From Arenimonas terrae (GTDB lineage Bacteria > Pseudomonadota > Gammaproteobacteria > Xanthomonadales > Xanthomonadaceae): DNA of 64,000 nucleotides. Numbering within the stretch: position 1 is the stretch's first letter; each line of letters opens with the position of its first letter. Of the stretch, positions 1-10,544 are shown piece by piece. The stretch spans positions 930,001 through 994,000 of the forward strand of contig NZ_SMDR01000001.1 in the NCBI RefSeq assembly GCF_006265115.1, in the 5' to 3' direction. Position numbers and translations under genes: made by a program. The notes under the pieces are model-generated. The model did no database searches. It saw nothing but the letters and a program-made list of their open reading frames with translations, and was not told the origin of the DNA.

Positions 1-253
1 CGCGGTCCTTGGCGATGCGCGCCGCGAGCGCGGCGACTTCGGTTTCCTGCGACCGCGCCAGGCCCAGCCGGGCGAACTCGCTTTCCGCACGCGCCGTGGC
101 GCCGGCCTTGGCCAGGTTGAGCACCGCGCGGTGCGCCAGCCACAGGTCCTCGGGATGTTCGGCCAGGCCCTGCAGGGCGGTGTCGTAGGCCAGCAGCAGT
201 TCGCCGCGCGCTTCGTGGCCGCGGACGCGCGCCAGCCAGTCCGCGGCGCTCAT
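1..253 (-). CDS. TPR-like protein, N-terminal part only
   Basis: First 84 residues of a protein that leaves the window at its left edge; the start is the ATG at 253-251. The visible part is helical and rich in Ala, Leu and Glu, with a helix pair around residues 18-55 (YDTALQGL...LWLAHRAVLNLAK) that looks like a tetratricopeptide-type repeat. The remainder (residues 55-84, EFARLGLARSQETEVAALAA) resembles, from memory, TPR proteins of the MAP3K-TRAF-binding (DUF4071) group that accompany TIR proteins in Xanthomonadales. It starts 5 nt after the stop of the TIR gene, so the two are probably one transcript. No function can be assigned from this fragment alone. Confidence 0.6.
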   Translation of the reverse strand, partial: MSAADWLARVRGHEARGELLLAYDTALQGLAEHPEDLWLAHRAVLNLAKAGATARAESEFARLGLARSQETEVAALAARIAKDR

Positions 254-258
254 CGGGC

Positions 259-1356
259 TCAGTCTTTCCGACCGTCGCAGCGCATGCGCAGGATCGACCC
301 GTCCTCGACTGCGCCGTTGGCGAACACCAGCTTCATCATGCTGTCGTCGACGATCTCGAAGCGGGCGGTATTGTCGGCGGCCACGGGCTCGTCGACCGGC
401 TGCATCTCGAAACCGCCGGCGACCGGCACGATACGCGAAGGAACGTCCCAGGGCGCCGCCTGCGGGTGGTCGACGCGGGTCAGCACGGTGTCGGCGCCGG
501 TGCGGATCACCTCGTAGACGATGGTCAGGCCGTTGTAGGGCTGGCACCAGGTGCCGGTGAAGAAGGCGACGTCGCTGCGCGACGGGCCGGCGGGGACCGG
601 CGCGACCTGCGTGACCGCGGGTGCGGGGGCGGGCGCCGGAGGCGCGGAACGGGCGGCCGCGGCCGCGGCTTCCGTTGCGGCCTCGACGTTTTCGATGGCG
701 TCCGCAGGCAGCGGCGCCTCTTGGGCGGAAATCGCCGCCTCGGCAAGCTCCGCCGACGATGGCTCGGCGGCGGCGGGCACCGAGCGCTGCTCCGCCTCGG
801 GTGCCTGCGCCGGTGCCGGTGCGCGTGCGAACCACAGTGCGGCCGCAGCGCCCAGCGCCGCAACGGCGACCAGGGCAAGACCGATGCTCACGCCGTGGCG
901 CGCACCGGCGCGGGGCGTCGCGAGCGGCGGCGCAACCGATCGCACCGGCGCCGACCCCGGCGCCCCCATCGCCTTGATCGCGGCGACCAGGGGCAGCAGG
1001 TGCTGCTCCATCGGCGATTTCCAGGCATCGACCCACTGCGCCGACGAGATGTAGAACTCGAGCGCGCCCGAAGGCGTCACCTCGCGGATGCGCACCGGCA
1101 GCACGGGCTTGGTCTTGCTCACCGCGCGCTCGACTTCCTTGCGCACGAACTGCGATTCGTTGGACTGGTCCGACAGCACCAGCACCAGGGCGCGGGCCTC
1201 GCCGATGGCGTCGATGATCGCTTCGCCGTATTCGACGCCGGGACCGACGTCGCGCGGCGCGACCCAGCAGCGGATGCCCTGCTCTTCCAGATACCCGACG
1301 ATGCGGAACGCCACGTCGCGATCGGCGCTGGCGTAACTGACGAAAACATCCGCCAT
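259..1356 (-). CDS. TIR-domain membrane protein
   Basis: 365 residues. An N-terminal TIR_2 domain (about 1-125) opens with MADVFVSYASADRD and carries CWVAPRDV and the S..SN.S.F..KEV segment; Glu74 in FVRKEVERA sits where NAD-cleaving TIR domains keep their catalytic glutamate (inference). A single hydrophobic segment follows at about 154-177, then an Ala/Pro/Glu linker (about 178-258), then an unrecognised C-terminal domain (about 259-365) that begins SRSDVAFFTGTWCQPYNG. The TIR domain should be cytoplasmic and the C-terminal domain extracytoplasmic. It is followed after 5 nt by the TPR-like gene. It could be an NADase effector or a protein-interaction scaffold; the sequence does not decide. 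Confidence 0.85.
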   Translation of the reverse strand: MADVFVSYASADRDVAFRIVGYLEEQGIRCWVAPRDVGPGVEYGEAIIDAIGEARALVLVLSDQSNESQFVRKEVERAVSKTKPVLPVRIREVTPSGALEFYISSAQWVDAWKSPMEQHLLPLVAAIKAMGAPGSAPVRSVAPPLATPRAGARHGVSIGLALVAVAALGAAAALWFARAPAPAQAPEAEQRSVPAAAEPSSAELAEAAISAQEAPLPADAIENVEAATEAAAAAARSAPPAPAPAPAVTQVAPVPAGPSRSDVAFFTGTWCQPYNGLTIVYEVIRTGADTVLTRVDHPQAAPWDVPSRIVPVAGGFEMQPVDEPVAADNTARFEIVDDSMMKLVFANGAVEDGSILRMRCDGRKD

Positions 1357-1479
1357 CGGTGATCCCGGAGGTGAGCTCCGGGGCAGTCTATGCAGGCGGC
1401 GCGGTGGCCGCCAGCCTGCGGGCCGGCCCGCGCCCCCGCACCGGGGGAGTCGGTACGCAGACGCGGGCCGGTCGCGGGG

Positions 1480-1716
1480 TCAGCCGACGCGCAACATCCT
1501 GTCGCCGCGGCCTTCGGTGTAGGAACTGGCCCGGGCGTAGCCGCTGCTGCGGCCGTAGCCGGTGCCGAAATCGCGGGCGCGGTAGCGCGGGGCGTTGTGG
1601 GCCGGGGCGTCCGGCGCCACCACGTTCACGACCGGGGCCGCGATGGCGCGGGCCGCATTCACCGCCGGAACCGGGCGGCTCGGGAAGAGGCGGTAGAAGT
1701 CAGTCAGGGTCTTCAT
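1480..1716 (-). CDS. small basic hypothetical protein
   Basis: 78 residues, starting MKTLTDFYRLFPSRPVP. The ATG at 1716 is preceded by an AAGG element about 7 nt upstream. The first 30 residues are mildly amphipathic; the rest is low-complexity and rich in Arg, Tyr, Gly and Ser (RYRARDFGTGYGRSSGYARA). It has no recognisable domain, signal peptide or cysteine. It stands alone between the TIR gene and the protease gene. It could be a short structural or stress protein, or not a gene at all; the ribosome-binding site and the lack of a competing frame favour a gene. Confidence 0.45.
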   Translation of the reverse strand: MKTLTDFYRLFPSRPVPAVNAARAIAAPVVNVVAPDAPAHNAPRYRARDFGTGYGRSSGYARASSYTEGRGDRMLRVG

Positions 1717-1809
1717 GGCGTAGGCCTTGTGAGTTGGTGTGCTGGTAATCTACAACACCTAAGAAGGTCCGCCATGGGCCGGAAGTCACGATCCGCGAAA
1801 TTATTCAAT

Positions 1810-2805
1810 TCAATGACTTATGGCACCCTCTTCGGGCCCGCCCAAGGTCTCGGCCAGGCCGCTGCGGGCCAGGAAGGCCTCGAAATCGGTGATCGTGAGC
1901 ATCTCCCGCACCGCCGCAGCCTTGTCCGGCGAGCGCTCGTAATAGGCCCGGGCGATGCGGTAACCCATCCAGTAGCCCAGGTCCGCGGGCCGGTCCTGCC
2001 CCGGCGTCGGGTCGTACAGCCAGCCCTTGGCCGAGGTGTCGTGACGGCGCGCCGCGAACTCCGCCCACAGCTCGCGCGCGCGCGGCTCAGCCCAGGCGTG
2101 CACGTGCGCGTTGATGTGATGGCCCGTGGCGAGTTCGCCCAGGAAATCCGCCACCCCCTCGTTGACCGCCATCTGCAGCAGGGTCGGCGAGGCACCCAGG
2201 GCATACCGCTGCTGGTAGTGCACAAGTTCGTGCACGACGATGTGCGGCAATCCTTCCAGGTCGCGCAGAACCGCGCGGTGCCACTCGCCCAGCTCTTCGT
2301 CCGGCGTGTCCGGATAGCGGCCGTACATCTCCAGGCCGATCATCAGGCCCTCTTCGCCGAGCGTGCCGCCGGAATTCATGCGCCCCACCAGCAGGTAGAC
2401 GTCCGGGAACTCCGCCGCCGGGTAGATCTCGGCCAGGCGTCGGAAACCGGCGCGAAGCGCCGGCTCCTGGGCCGCAACACCCGCAAGGCGCGCGCGCAGC
2501 GACGCGTAGTAGCGCGGATGCCGGTCGATGGTGGCCGCCAGCTGGGCGCCGTCGCCGATGCGCAACCGGGTGAACACGGCCAGGCCATCGCTGCCCGCGT
2601 CCAAATAGTCGCGCTGGAAGATGCCGGCACGGGCCGCCGGTGCGGCGGCCCGCGATGCGTCGAACGCCCGCCAGAACCGCGGCAGGTCCTCGGTGACGAT
2701 GCGGGCGTGATCGGGCCCGGCCGGCCGCGCGGCGATCGCATGGCCGGCGGCGGCGGCCAATGCCGTGCTCAGGAAAAGGAGTTTCAGGCGGCGGCCGAGG
2801 GCCAT
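1810..2805 (-). CDS. secreted DUF2268-like zinc protease
   Basis: 331 residues from the ATG at 2805, chosen because it follows a GGAG at the right distance and starts a clear signal peptide (MALGRRLKLLFLSTALAAAAGHAIA); a longer frame to 2901 adds only an Arg-rich leader. The mature protein carries HELVHYQQ followed about 20 residues later by NEGVADFLGEL, the HExxH plus downstream Glu arrangement of DUF2268/gluzincin-like predicted Zn-dependent proteases. It is likely a periplasmic or secreted peptidase; the substrate is unknown. It has its own transcription unit, divergent from the small gene at 2901. Confidence 0.75.
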   Translation of the reverse strand: MALGRRLKLLFLSTALAAAAGHAIAARPAGPDHARIVTEDLPRFWRAFDASRAAAPAARAGIFQRDYLDAGSDGLAVFTRLRIGDGAQLAATIDRHPRYYASLRARLAGVAAQEPALRAGFRRLAEIYPAAEFPDVYLLVGRMNSGGTLGEEGLMIGLEMYGRYPDTPDEELGEWHRAVLRDLEGLPHIVVHELVHYQQRYALGASPTLLQMAVNEGVADFLGELATGHHINAHVHAWAEPRARELWAEFAARRHDTSAKGWLYDPTPGQDRPADLGYWMGYRIARAYYERSPDKAAAVREMLTITDFEAFLARSGLAETLGGPEEGAISH

Positions 2806-2900
2806 GATGGATCTCCGGAAGGTTCCCGGCCTCCGATGCCGTACCGCCCGCCAGGGTTTAGTCCACCGCCACGACGGCGCCCTCCGCAGGGGAATGAGCA

Positions 2901-3146
2901 ATGCCCGACCGCGAACGCCGCAAGTCCGAACACGAGCTGATCAGCGCGCTCAAGCGCGACCTCACCGACGATCAGCGCGATACGCTGTCGCAGCTGGAGC
3001 GTTTCGGCTGGACCCTGAAGTTCGTGCGCCATCCGCCCTTCCAGGCACCGGTGGGCGTGATCATGAATCCGGACACGCACCGCTTCGCGGTGATCGAGGC
3101 CGACGGCAGGCTCGACGAGAACTCGAGCCTGCTGTTCCGCGACTAG
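2901..3146 (+). CDS. conserved small hypothetical protein
   Basis: 81 residues (MPDRERRKSEHELISALKRD...), with a GGGGAA element before the ATG. The N-terminal half is a charged helix; the C-terminal half contains FGWTLKFVRHPPF and a VGVIMNPDTHRFAVIEADG strand region, suggesting a small alpha/beta cytoplasmic protein. There is no signal peptide, membrane segment or cysteine. I recognise the general form from hypothetical proteins of Pseudomonas and Xanthomonads but know no function. It converges with fdhD, leaving only 12 nt between the stops. Confidence 0.7.
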   Translation: MPDRERRKSEHELISALKRDLTDDQRDTLSQLERFGWTLKFVRHPPFQAPVGVIMNPDTHRFAVIEADGRLDENSSLLFRD

Positions 3147-3158
3147 GCCGACGACGCC

Positions 3159-3932
3159 TCAGCGGCCGGCGTAGATCGTGCAGCGCGAACCGCGCGCGAA
3201 ACCCACCAGCACCATGTCCGCCTCGTCGGCCAGGCGCACCGCCAGCGCGGTCGGCGCCGAAATCGCCGCCACCAGGCCGATGCCGGCTTCCGCGGCCTTG
3301 TGCACCACTTCGTAGCTTGCGCGCGACGTGACCAGCAGCGCCACCGGCGTCGCGCCCGCGCGCCGCGCGGCGCCCACGGCCTTGTCGATGGCGTTGTGGC
3401 GGCCGATGTCCTCGCGCACGTGCAGTTCGCCGTCGGCGTCGACCACGGCGGCGGCGTGCACGGCGCCGGTGCGCAGGTTGAGCGGCTGCTGCTCCTGTAG
3501 TGCGGCGAAATACGGCGCCAGGCGCGTGGGATCCAGACCGCTGCGCGGCACCGGGCGGACCGGGCGGATCGCCGCCTCGAGCCGGTCGGTGCCGCATAGC
3601 CCGCAGCCGGTGCGGCCGGTGAGGCTGCGGCCGCGCTGTTCGAGCGCGTCGAAGCGGGCCTGCGGAATATGCATCTGCAGCGAGATGCCGTGTGCGGTGA
3701 CCAGCCTGTCCACCACGGCCAGCTCCTCAGGCACCGCGACGATGGCTTCGGTGAGGCTGAAGCCCAGCGCGAAGTCGTCCAGGTCGGCCGGCGTCGCCAT
3801 CATCACCGCGTGCGGCTGGCCGTTGTAGACCAGGGCCACCGCGGTCTCTTCGGCCAGCGTCTCCACCTGGTCACGGCCGATGCCATCGTCGATCCGGCGC
3901 GCGCGCAGTTCCCGACTGGGAGGGGGGATCAT
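3159..3932 (-). CDS. fdhD: FdhD sulfurtransferase for formate dehydrogenase
   Basis: 257 residues from the ATG at 3932. FdhD takes sulfur from the cysteine desulfurase and delivers it to the Mo-bis-MGD cofactor of formate dehydrogenase-type enzymes. The key CxxC is present as GCGLCG (Cys110, Cys113), as are the family blocks DLDDFALGFSLTE, NLRTGAVHAA, VREDIGRHNAIDK and LLVTSRASYE. The ATG overlaps the stop of the small upstream gene (ATGA), and the YdeP-type molybdoenzyme lies just before that, so this FdhD most likely serves that enzyme. Confidence 0.95.
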   Translation of the reverse strand: MIPPPSRELRARRIDDGIGRDQVETLAEETAVALVYNGQPHAVMMATPADLDDFALGFSLTEAIVAVPEELAVVDRLVTAHGISLQMHIPQARFDALEQRGRSLTGRTGCGLCGTDRLEAAIRPVRPVPRSGLDPTRLAPYFAALQEQQPLNLRTGAVHAAAVVDADGELHVREDIGRHNAIDKAVGAARRAGATPVALLVTSRASYEVVHKAAEAGIGLVAAISAPTALAVRLADEADMVLVGFARGSRCTIYAGR

Positions 3933-4164
3933 GCGTGGCGCTCCAGCCATTCGCGACCGCGTGGCGTCAGCGCCAGGCGCTCGCGACCGGCGTCCTCGAT
4001 GCGGCGGACCAGGCCCAGGCCGCCCGCCGCGGCGTCGTCCTCCAGCGCCGCGAGCAGGCGCTGCAGCTCGCTGCGCGCCAGGCCCAGCTGCTTGCATACG
4101 CGCGCCACCGAGGCGCCGTCGTTGGCGGCGAGGTAGCGCAGCATGGCGGCCAGGCGCTGCTCCA

Positions 4165-4165
<1 letters not shown>
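3929..4165 (-). CDS. small winged-helix-like protein between FdhF-type enzyme and FdhD
   Basis: 78 residues (MEQRLAAMLRYLAANDGASV...). The ATG at 4165 shares one base with the stop of the preceding enzyme gene (TGATG); a GTG at 4168 would add one Met. The stop overlaps the fdhD start (ATGA), so the three genes are translationally coupled. The pattern helix, ASVARVCKQLGLARSELQRL helix-turn-helix, then GLGLVRRIEDAGRERLALTPRGREWLERH wing reads like a MarR/ArsR-type winged helix. It could bind DNA, or use the fold to hold a protein partner in the molybdoenzyme assembly path. I do not recognise a named family. Confidence 0.75.
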
Positions 4166-6423
<2,258 letters not shown>

Positions 6424-6478
6424 GCGGCAAGGCTAGGACCGCACCGCCGCCAGGGCAAGCCTCGGCCGCCCCCGTGGA

Positions 6479-7222
6479 TCAGTCCTGGGTGCCGCCCGGC
6501 GTCCAGACGATGTTCACCGAGGTGAGGGTGTCGGTGCGGCGGACGCCCTCGGGCACGTCGGTGTTGTGGCGCGCCTGCAGGGCCGCCTTGAGCGCCAGCG
6601 AGTGGTTGATGCTGACGGCGATGCCGATGTCGTTCTGGATGAACCGGTTATCCGGCGCCGCTTCCACCAGCAGGGTATTGAAGAAGCGGGTGGACTCGGT
6701 GAACTGGTGCCGGTAGTCGGCGAAGCCGCGCAGCAGCGCCTCGTTTTCGGCTTCGCCGGTCTCGGCCAGCTCCGCGCGGCGCAGGCCAGGACCGCCTTCG
6801 ATCTGGAATTCGCGGCGCTCGTCCTTGAGCAGCCAGGCGCCATAGTTCACGGCCAGCGTGGCCTGGTAGGCGTAGGCGGCGAAGTCGTCGTTCTCGTAGC
6901 GCGCGGCGGCGCCCAGGTAGGCGCGTTCGCCGAGCTTGCGCGCGGCCTTGGCGCCGAGCTCCTGGCGGTTGGCCGACAGCTGGTCTTCGGACTCGGCGCG
7001 CAGCGCCGCCAGGTAGTAGTCATGCGTCCACAGCGCATCCTCGCCGGCCAGGGCGAACTTGCCGTTGACGCTGGTGGTATCGGAGTTGCCGGAGGTGTTG
7101 ACCACGCCCAGTTCGGCGGTGGGCTGCCAGTCGGCGGCGGCAGCGGCGGAGGCGACGGCCAGCGCGAGGGCCAGGGCGATCGACAGGAACGAACGGTGCG
7201 GAAGCATCCTTGCGTGTCTCAT
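6479..7222 (-). CDS. DUF481 (YdiY-like) outer-membrane protein
   Basis: 247 residues with a signal peptide (cleavage near AVASAAAAADW). The mature part shows the DUF481 pattern: alternating beta strands such as WQPTAELGVVNTSGNSDT, the KARRKLGERAYLGAAARYENDD-like blocks and a terminal strand TDTLTSVNIVWTPGG. The family is salt-induced or of unknown role and is expected to form a small outer-membrane barrel. An internal ATG at 7207 with AAGG just before it is an alternative start that would still leave the signal peptide. Transcribed alone, 55 nt from the molybdoenzyme gene. Confidence 0.85.
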   Translation of the reverse strand: MRHARMLPHRSFLSIALALALAVASAAAAADWQPTAELGVVNTSGNSDTTSVNGKFALAGEDALWTHDYYLAALRAESEDQLSANRQELGAKAARKLGERAYLGAAARYENDDFAAYAYQATLAVNYGAWLLKDERREFQIEGGPGLRRAELAETGEAENEALLRGFADYRHQFTESTRFFNTLLVEAAPDNRFIQNDIGIAVSINHSLALKAALQARHNTDVPEGVRRTDTLTSVNIVWTPGGTQD

Positions 7223-7285
7223 CCAGTGTGCAGGGCGGCCATTTAAACCCGCCGCACATGAACACCTGCGGAAAACGCCGCCGAA

Positions 7286-8449
7286 TCAGCCCCGCGGCCG
7301 CAGCACGAACAGCGCCAGCCCGCCGGCCACCAGGCCCCAGAACGCCGGGCCGATGCCGAACAGGGTCAGGCCCGAGGCAGTGACCAGGAAGGTGATGATC
7401 GCCGGCTCGCGCTGGCTCTCGTCCGCCAGCGCCGCCGCCAGGCCGTTGCCGATCGTGCCCAGCAGGGCCAGCCCCGCGATCACCAGCACCAGCTCGTTGG
7501 GAAAGGCCGCGAACAGGGCCGCGACGGTGGCGCCGAACAGCCCGACCAGGCAATAGAACACGCCGGCCGCGACGCCGGCGACGTAGCGCCGCGCCGGGTC
7601 CTCATGCGCTTCGCGGCCGGTGCAGATCGCCGCGGTGATCGCCGCCAGGTTCAGCGCGAAGGCACCGAACGGCGCCAGCACGACATTGACCGCGCCGATC
7701 CAGCCGATGATCGGCGAGATCGGCGGCCAGTAGCCGGAGGCGCGCAGGACGGTCGCACCCGGCACATTCTGCGAAGCCATGGTCACCACGAACAGCGGAA
7801 TCGCGATGCCGACCAGTGCGCTCCAGGAGAAGGCGGGCGTCGTCCACACCGGTTCCGCCAGCGCCAGCGCGACGCCTTCGAGCCGCAGCAGGTCCATCGC
7901 ACCGGCGATGGCGATGCCCAGGCCCAGCGTCACCACGACCGAATAGCGCGGCGACAGCCGCCGCATCAGCAGGTAGGCCGCGAACATCGCCAGGGCCAGC
8001 CCGAACTGCCGCTGCATGGCCGCAAACGCCTCCATGCCGAACCTCAGCAGCACGCCTGCCAGCATGCCCGAGCCGATGGCGGCGGGAATGCGGCCGATCA
8101 GGCGCTCGAACAGGCCGGAAAACCCGGCGACCGCAATCAGCACCGCCGACACGACGAAGGCGCCGATCGCCTGTTCGTAGGGCAGCCCCGCCGCGCCCGA
8201 GATCAGCATCGCCGCACCCGGGGTCGACCAGGCGGTCACCACCGGCATGCGATGCCGCAGCGACAGCCCGATGCAGGTCAGGCCCATGCCCAGGCCCAGG
8301 GCCCACATCCACGAGGCGATCTGTTCCGGCGTGGCGCCGACTGCGCGCGCGCCCTGGAACACGACCACGGCCGAGCTGCTGAAACCCACCAGCACGGTGA
8401 CGAAGCCGGCCACCAGGGCGGGCAGCGAGAAGTCGCGGATCAGGCGCAT
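7286..8449 (-). CDS. benE: BenE-family benzoate/H+ symporter
   Basis: 387 residues with about eleven or twelve hydrophobic segments. The start MRLIRDFSLPALVAGFVTVL, the SWMWALGLGMGLTCIGLS block, VVTAWSTPGAAML and MASQNVPGATVLRASGY are hallmark BenE regions. Family members import benzoate with protons across the inner membrane. No benzoate-degradation gene (ben, cat) is nearby, so the actual substrate here is open; another aromatic acid is possible. The gene is followed by DUF481 and preceded, on the same strand, by the TfoX-domain gene with a 43-nt gap. Confidence 0.9.
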   Translation of the reverse strand: MRLIRDFSLPALVAGFVTVLVGFSSSAVVVFQGARAVGATPEQIASWMWALGLGMGLTCIGLSLRHRMPVVTAWSTPGAAMLISGAAGLPYEQAIGAFVVSAVLIAVAGFSGLFERLIGRIPAAIGSGMLAGVLLRFGMEAFAAMQRQFGLALAMFAAYLLMRRLSPRYSVVVTLGLGIAIAGAMDLLRLEGVALALAEPVWTTPAFSWSALVGIAIPLFVVTMASQNVPGATVLRASGYWPPISPIIGWIGAVNVVLAPFGAFALNLAAITAAICTGREAHEDPARRYVAGVAAGVFYCLVGLFGATVAALFAAFPNELVLVIAGLALLGTIGNGLAAALADESQREPAIITFLVTASGLTLFGIGPAFWGLVAGGLALFVLRPRG

Positions 8450-8492
8450 CGGTGGAGCTTAGCCGGCCGCCCGTCGGCGCAGAAGCGCGAAT

Positions 8493-8840
8493 TCAGCCAC
8501 GCCGTTTTCCGCCGGCGGGCTTGCGCGCCGCCGCGGCCAGCGCCAGCCGGGCCCAGGGCTCGAGGTCGGCGGGGCTGTCCATCGCGGCATCGGGCACGCT
8601 CCAGTAGCTCATCTCGATCGGGCGCGACTGCCCCGTGTAGACGAAGGGCGCGCAGCCGGCGGCGGCGAAACGCTCGCGGGTCAGCGCGTCCACCTTGAGG
8701 TACAGGCGGCCGTCGGCCACCAGGGCGAAAAACAAGCCGTCGCAGTAGATGCCGTGGCCGCCGAACATGGCCCGCAGGCTGATGCGGCCGAGCGGCTCGA
8801 GCAGTTCGCGCAGGTGCGCGAGCAGGCCGTCGTCGCGCAC
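8493..8840 (-). CDS. TfoX/Sxy N-terminal domain protein
   Basis: 115 residues, only the TfoX_N domain: LRAMFGGHGIYCDGLFFALVADGRLYLKVD and the FVYTGQSRPIEMSYW block. Full Sxy/TfoX competence regulators are about 200 residues and add a C-terminal domain that is absent here. The start is a GTG at 8840, two nt after the stop of the AidB-type gene, so translation is probably coupled. Single-domain TfoX_N proteins are common in Xanthomonads; a competence role is not shown. Confidence 0.88.
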   Translation of the reverse strand: MRDDGLLAHLRELLEPLGRISLRAMFGGHGIYCDGLFFALVADGRLYLKVDALTRERFAAAGCAPFVYTGQSRPIEMSYWSVPDAAMDSPADLEPWARLALAAAARKPAGGKRRG

Positions 8841-8842
8841 CC

Positions 8843-10498
8843 TCAGGGCCCGGCGCGTTCGAGCAGGGTCGCGACCGGCGCGTCGGCCGCCAAGCCGCCA
8901 TAGACCAGGGCGCGATCGGGGCCCAGCCGCTGCGCGCAGAAGCTGTCGGCCACCGGCACCTGCCCGGCGCGCACCAGCAGCGCCGCCTGCAGGGCCAGGG
9001 CCAAACGTTCGGCCAGCCGGCGGGCACCGGCCTCCAGGCTGGCCGGATCGGCATTCAGGTCCTGCTTCAGGCGGGCCACCTCGGCGTCGAGCAGAACGTG
9101 CCCGCCGCGCGCCGCGTCGAGTTCGGCGAAAAACGCCGCGGCGCTTTCAGGCTCGCGGCCCAGGACGCGCAGCAGGTCCAGGCACTGGATGTTGCCGCTG
9201 CCTTCCCAGATCGAATTCAGCGGCGCCTGCCGGTACAGCCGCGGCAGGCCGGACTCCTCGACGTAACCGGCACCGCCCAGGCATTCCTGCGCCTCGTTGA
9301 CGAAGGCCGGCGCGCGTTTGCACACCCAGTACTTGCCCAGCGCCGTGGCCAGGCGCGCGAACGCGGCTTCGTTCGGGTCGCGCGCGCTGGCATCCACCGC
9401 GCGCGCGACGCGGAAGGTCAGCGCGGTCGCCGCCTCCGATTCCAGCGCCAGGTCGGCGAGCACGCTGCGCATCAGCGGCTGCCGCACCAGCGGCTTGCCG
9501 AAGGCGCTGCGGTGGCGCGCGTGGTGCATGGCCTGCACCAGGGCCTGGCGCATCAGGCTGGCCGAACCGATCAGGCAGTCCTGCCGGGTCAGCGCCACCA
9601 TCTGCAGGATCGTCGCCACGCCCCGCCCTTCCTCGCCGACCAGCCAGGCGGCGGCGCCCTGGAACTCCACTTCCGAACTGGCGTTGCTCCAGTCGCCGAG
9701 CTTGTCCTTCAGGCGCTGGATGCGGATGGCGTTGCGGGTACCGTCGGGGGCGAAACGCGGCAGCAGGAAGCAGCTCAGGCCGCCGGCGGCCTGGGCCAGC
9801 ACCAGGAAGGCGTCGCACATCGGCGCCGAAAAGAACCATTTGTGCCCGACCAGTTCGTACAGCCGGCCTGGCCCGGCTGCGGCGACCGGGAATGCGCGCG
9901 TGCTGTTGGCGCGTACATCCGAGCCCCCCTGCTTTTCGGTCATGCCCATGCCGATGGTGTTGCCGGCCTTGTCCCAGGCCGGCACGTGCCGCGGGTCGTA
10001 GTCGGGCGCGGCGACGCGCGGCAGCCAGGACGCCGCCAGGTCGGGCTGGTGGCGCAGCGCGGGCACGCAGGCATAGGTCATCGTCAGCGGGCAGCTGCTG
10101 CCCTGGTCGGCCTGGTTGTGCAGGAACATCAGCGCGGCGCGCGCCACGTGCGCACCGGGGCGATCGGCATGTCGCCAGCCAAAACCCGGCACGCCGTGGC
10201 GCACCGCCGTGTCCATCAGCTGGTGATAGGCCGGATGGAACTCGACCTCGTCCAGCCGGTGGCCGAAGCGGTCGCAGGCATACAGGCGCGGCCGGTTTTC
10301 GTTCGCGAGCCGGCCCAGCATCATCAGTTCGCCGCCGGCGAGCTTGCCGTATTCCGCCACCTGGGCGCGGGCCCAGTCGCCGCCCTCGCGGGCCAGGGCC
10401 TCGCGCAGCGGCAGGTCGGTGGCGAAGGCATCGTAGGGCGCCAGCGGCGGCGGCTGGTTCTCGACGCGGTGGGTCAGGAAACGTTCGCGCAGGTCCAT
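8843..10498 (-). CDS. aidB: AidB-type acyl-CoA dehydrogenase
   Basis: 551 residues from the ATG at 10498 (MDLRERFLTHRVENQPPP); a frame start at 10516 adds six residues without better context. AidB is an FAD protein of the acyl-CoA dehydrogenase fold that binds DNA and is part of the E. coli adaptive response to alkylation. Signature blocks are GMGMTEKQGGSDVRANST, GHKWFFSAPMCDAFLVLAQ, LTRQDCLIGSASLMRQAL and the ending LNSIWEGSGNIQCLD, and the C-terminal DNA-binding extension is present by length. No Ada or AlkB gene is close. It precedes the TfoX-domain gene with coupled starts. Confidence 0.9.
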   Translation of the reverse strand: MDLRERFLTHRVENQPPPLAPYDAFATDLPLREALAREGGDWARAQVAEYGKLAGGELMMLGRLANENRPRLYACDRFGHRLDEVEFHPAYHQLMDTAVRHGVPGFGWRHADRPGAHVARAALMFLHNQADQGSSCPLTMTYACVPALRHQPDLAASWLPRVAAPDYDPRHVPAWDKAGNTIGMGMTEKQGGSDVRANSTRAFPVAAAGPGRLYELVGHKWFFSAPMCDAFLVLAQAAGGLSCFLLPRFAPDGTRNAIRIQRLKDKLGDWSNASSEVEFQGAAAWLVGEEGRGVATILQMVALTRQDCLIGSASLMRQALVQAMHHARHRSAFGKPLVRQPLMRSVLADLALESEAATALTFRVARAVDASARDPNEAAFARLATALGKYWVCKRAPAFVNEAQECLGGAGYVEESGLPRLYRQAPLNSIWEGSGNIQCLDLLRVLGREPESAAAFFAELDAARGGHVLLDAEVARLKQDLNADPASLEAGARRLAERLALALQAALLVRAGQVPVADSFCAQRLGPDRALVYGGLAADAPVATLLERAGP

Positions 10499-10544
10499 GC
10501 CCGCAGTTGAGCCCAAGGGTCGGCTGCGCGCAAGCGGCGTCCGC

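Noticed and set aside
1390..2940. 516-codon plus-strand frame across the protease gene
   Set aside because: Covers two minus-strand genes with signal peptide and HExxH; the frame itself is basic shadow sequence.
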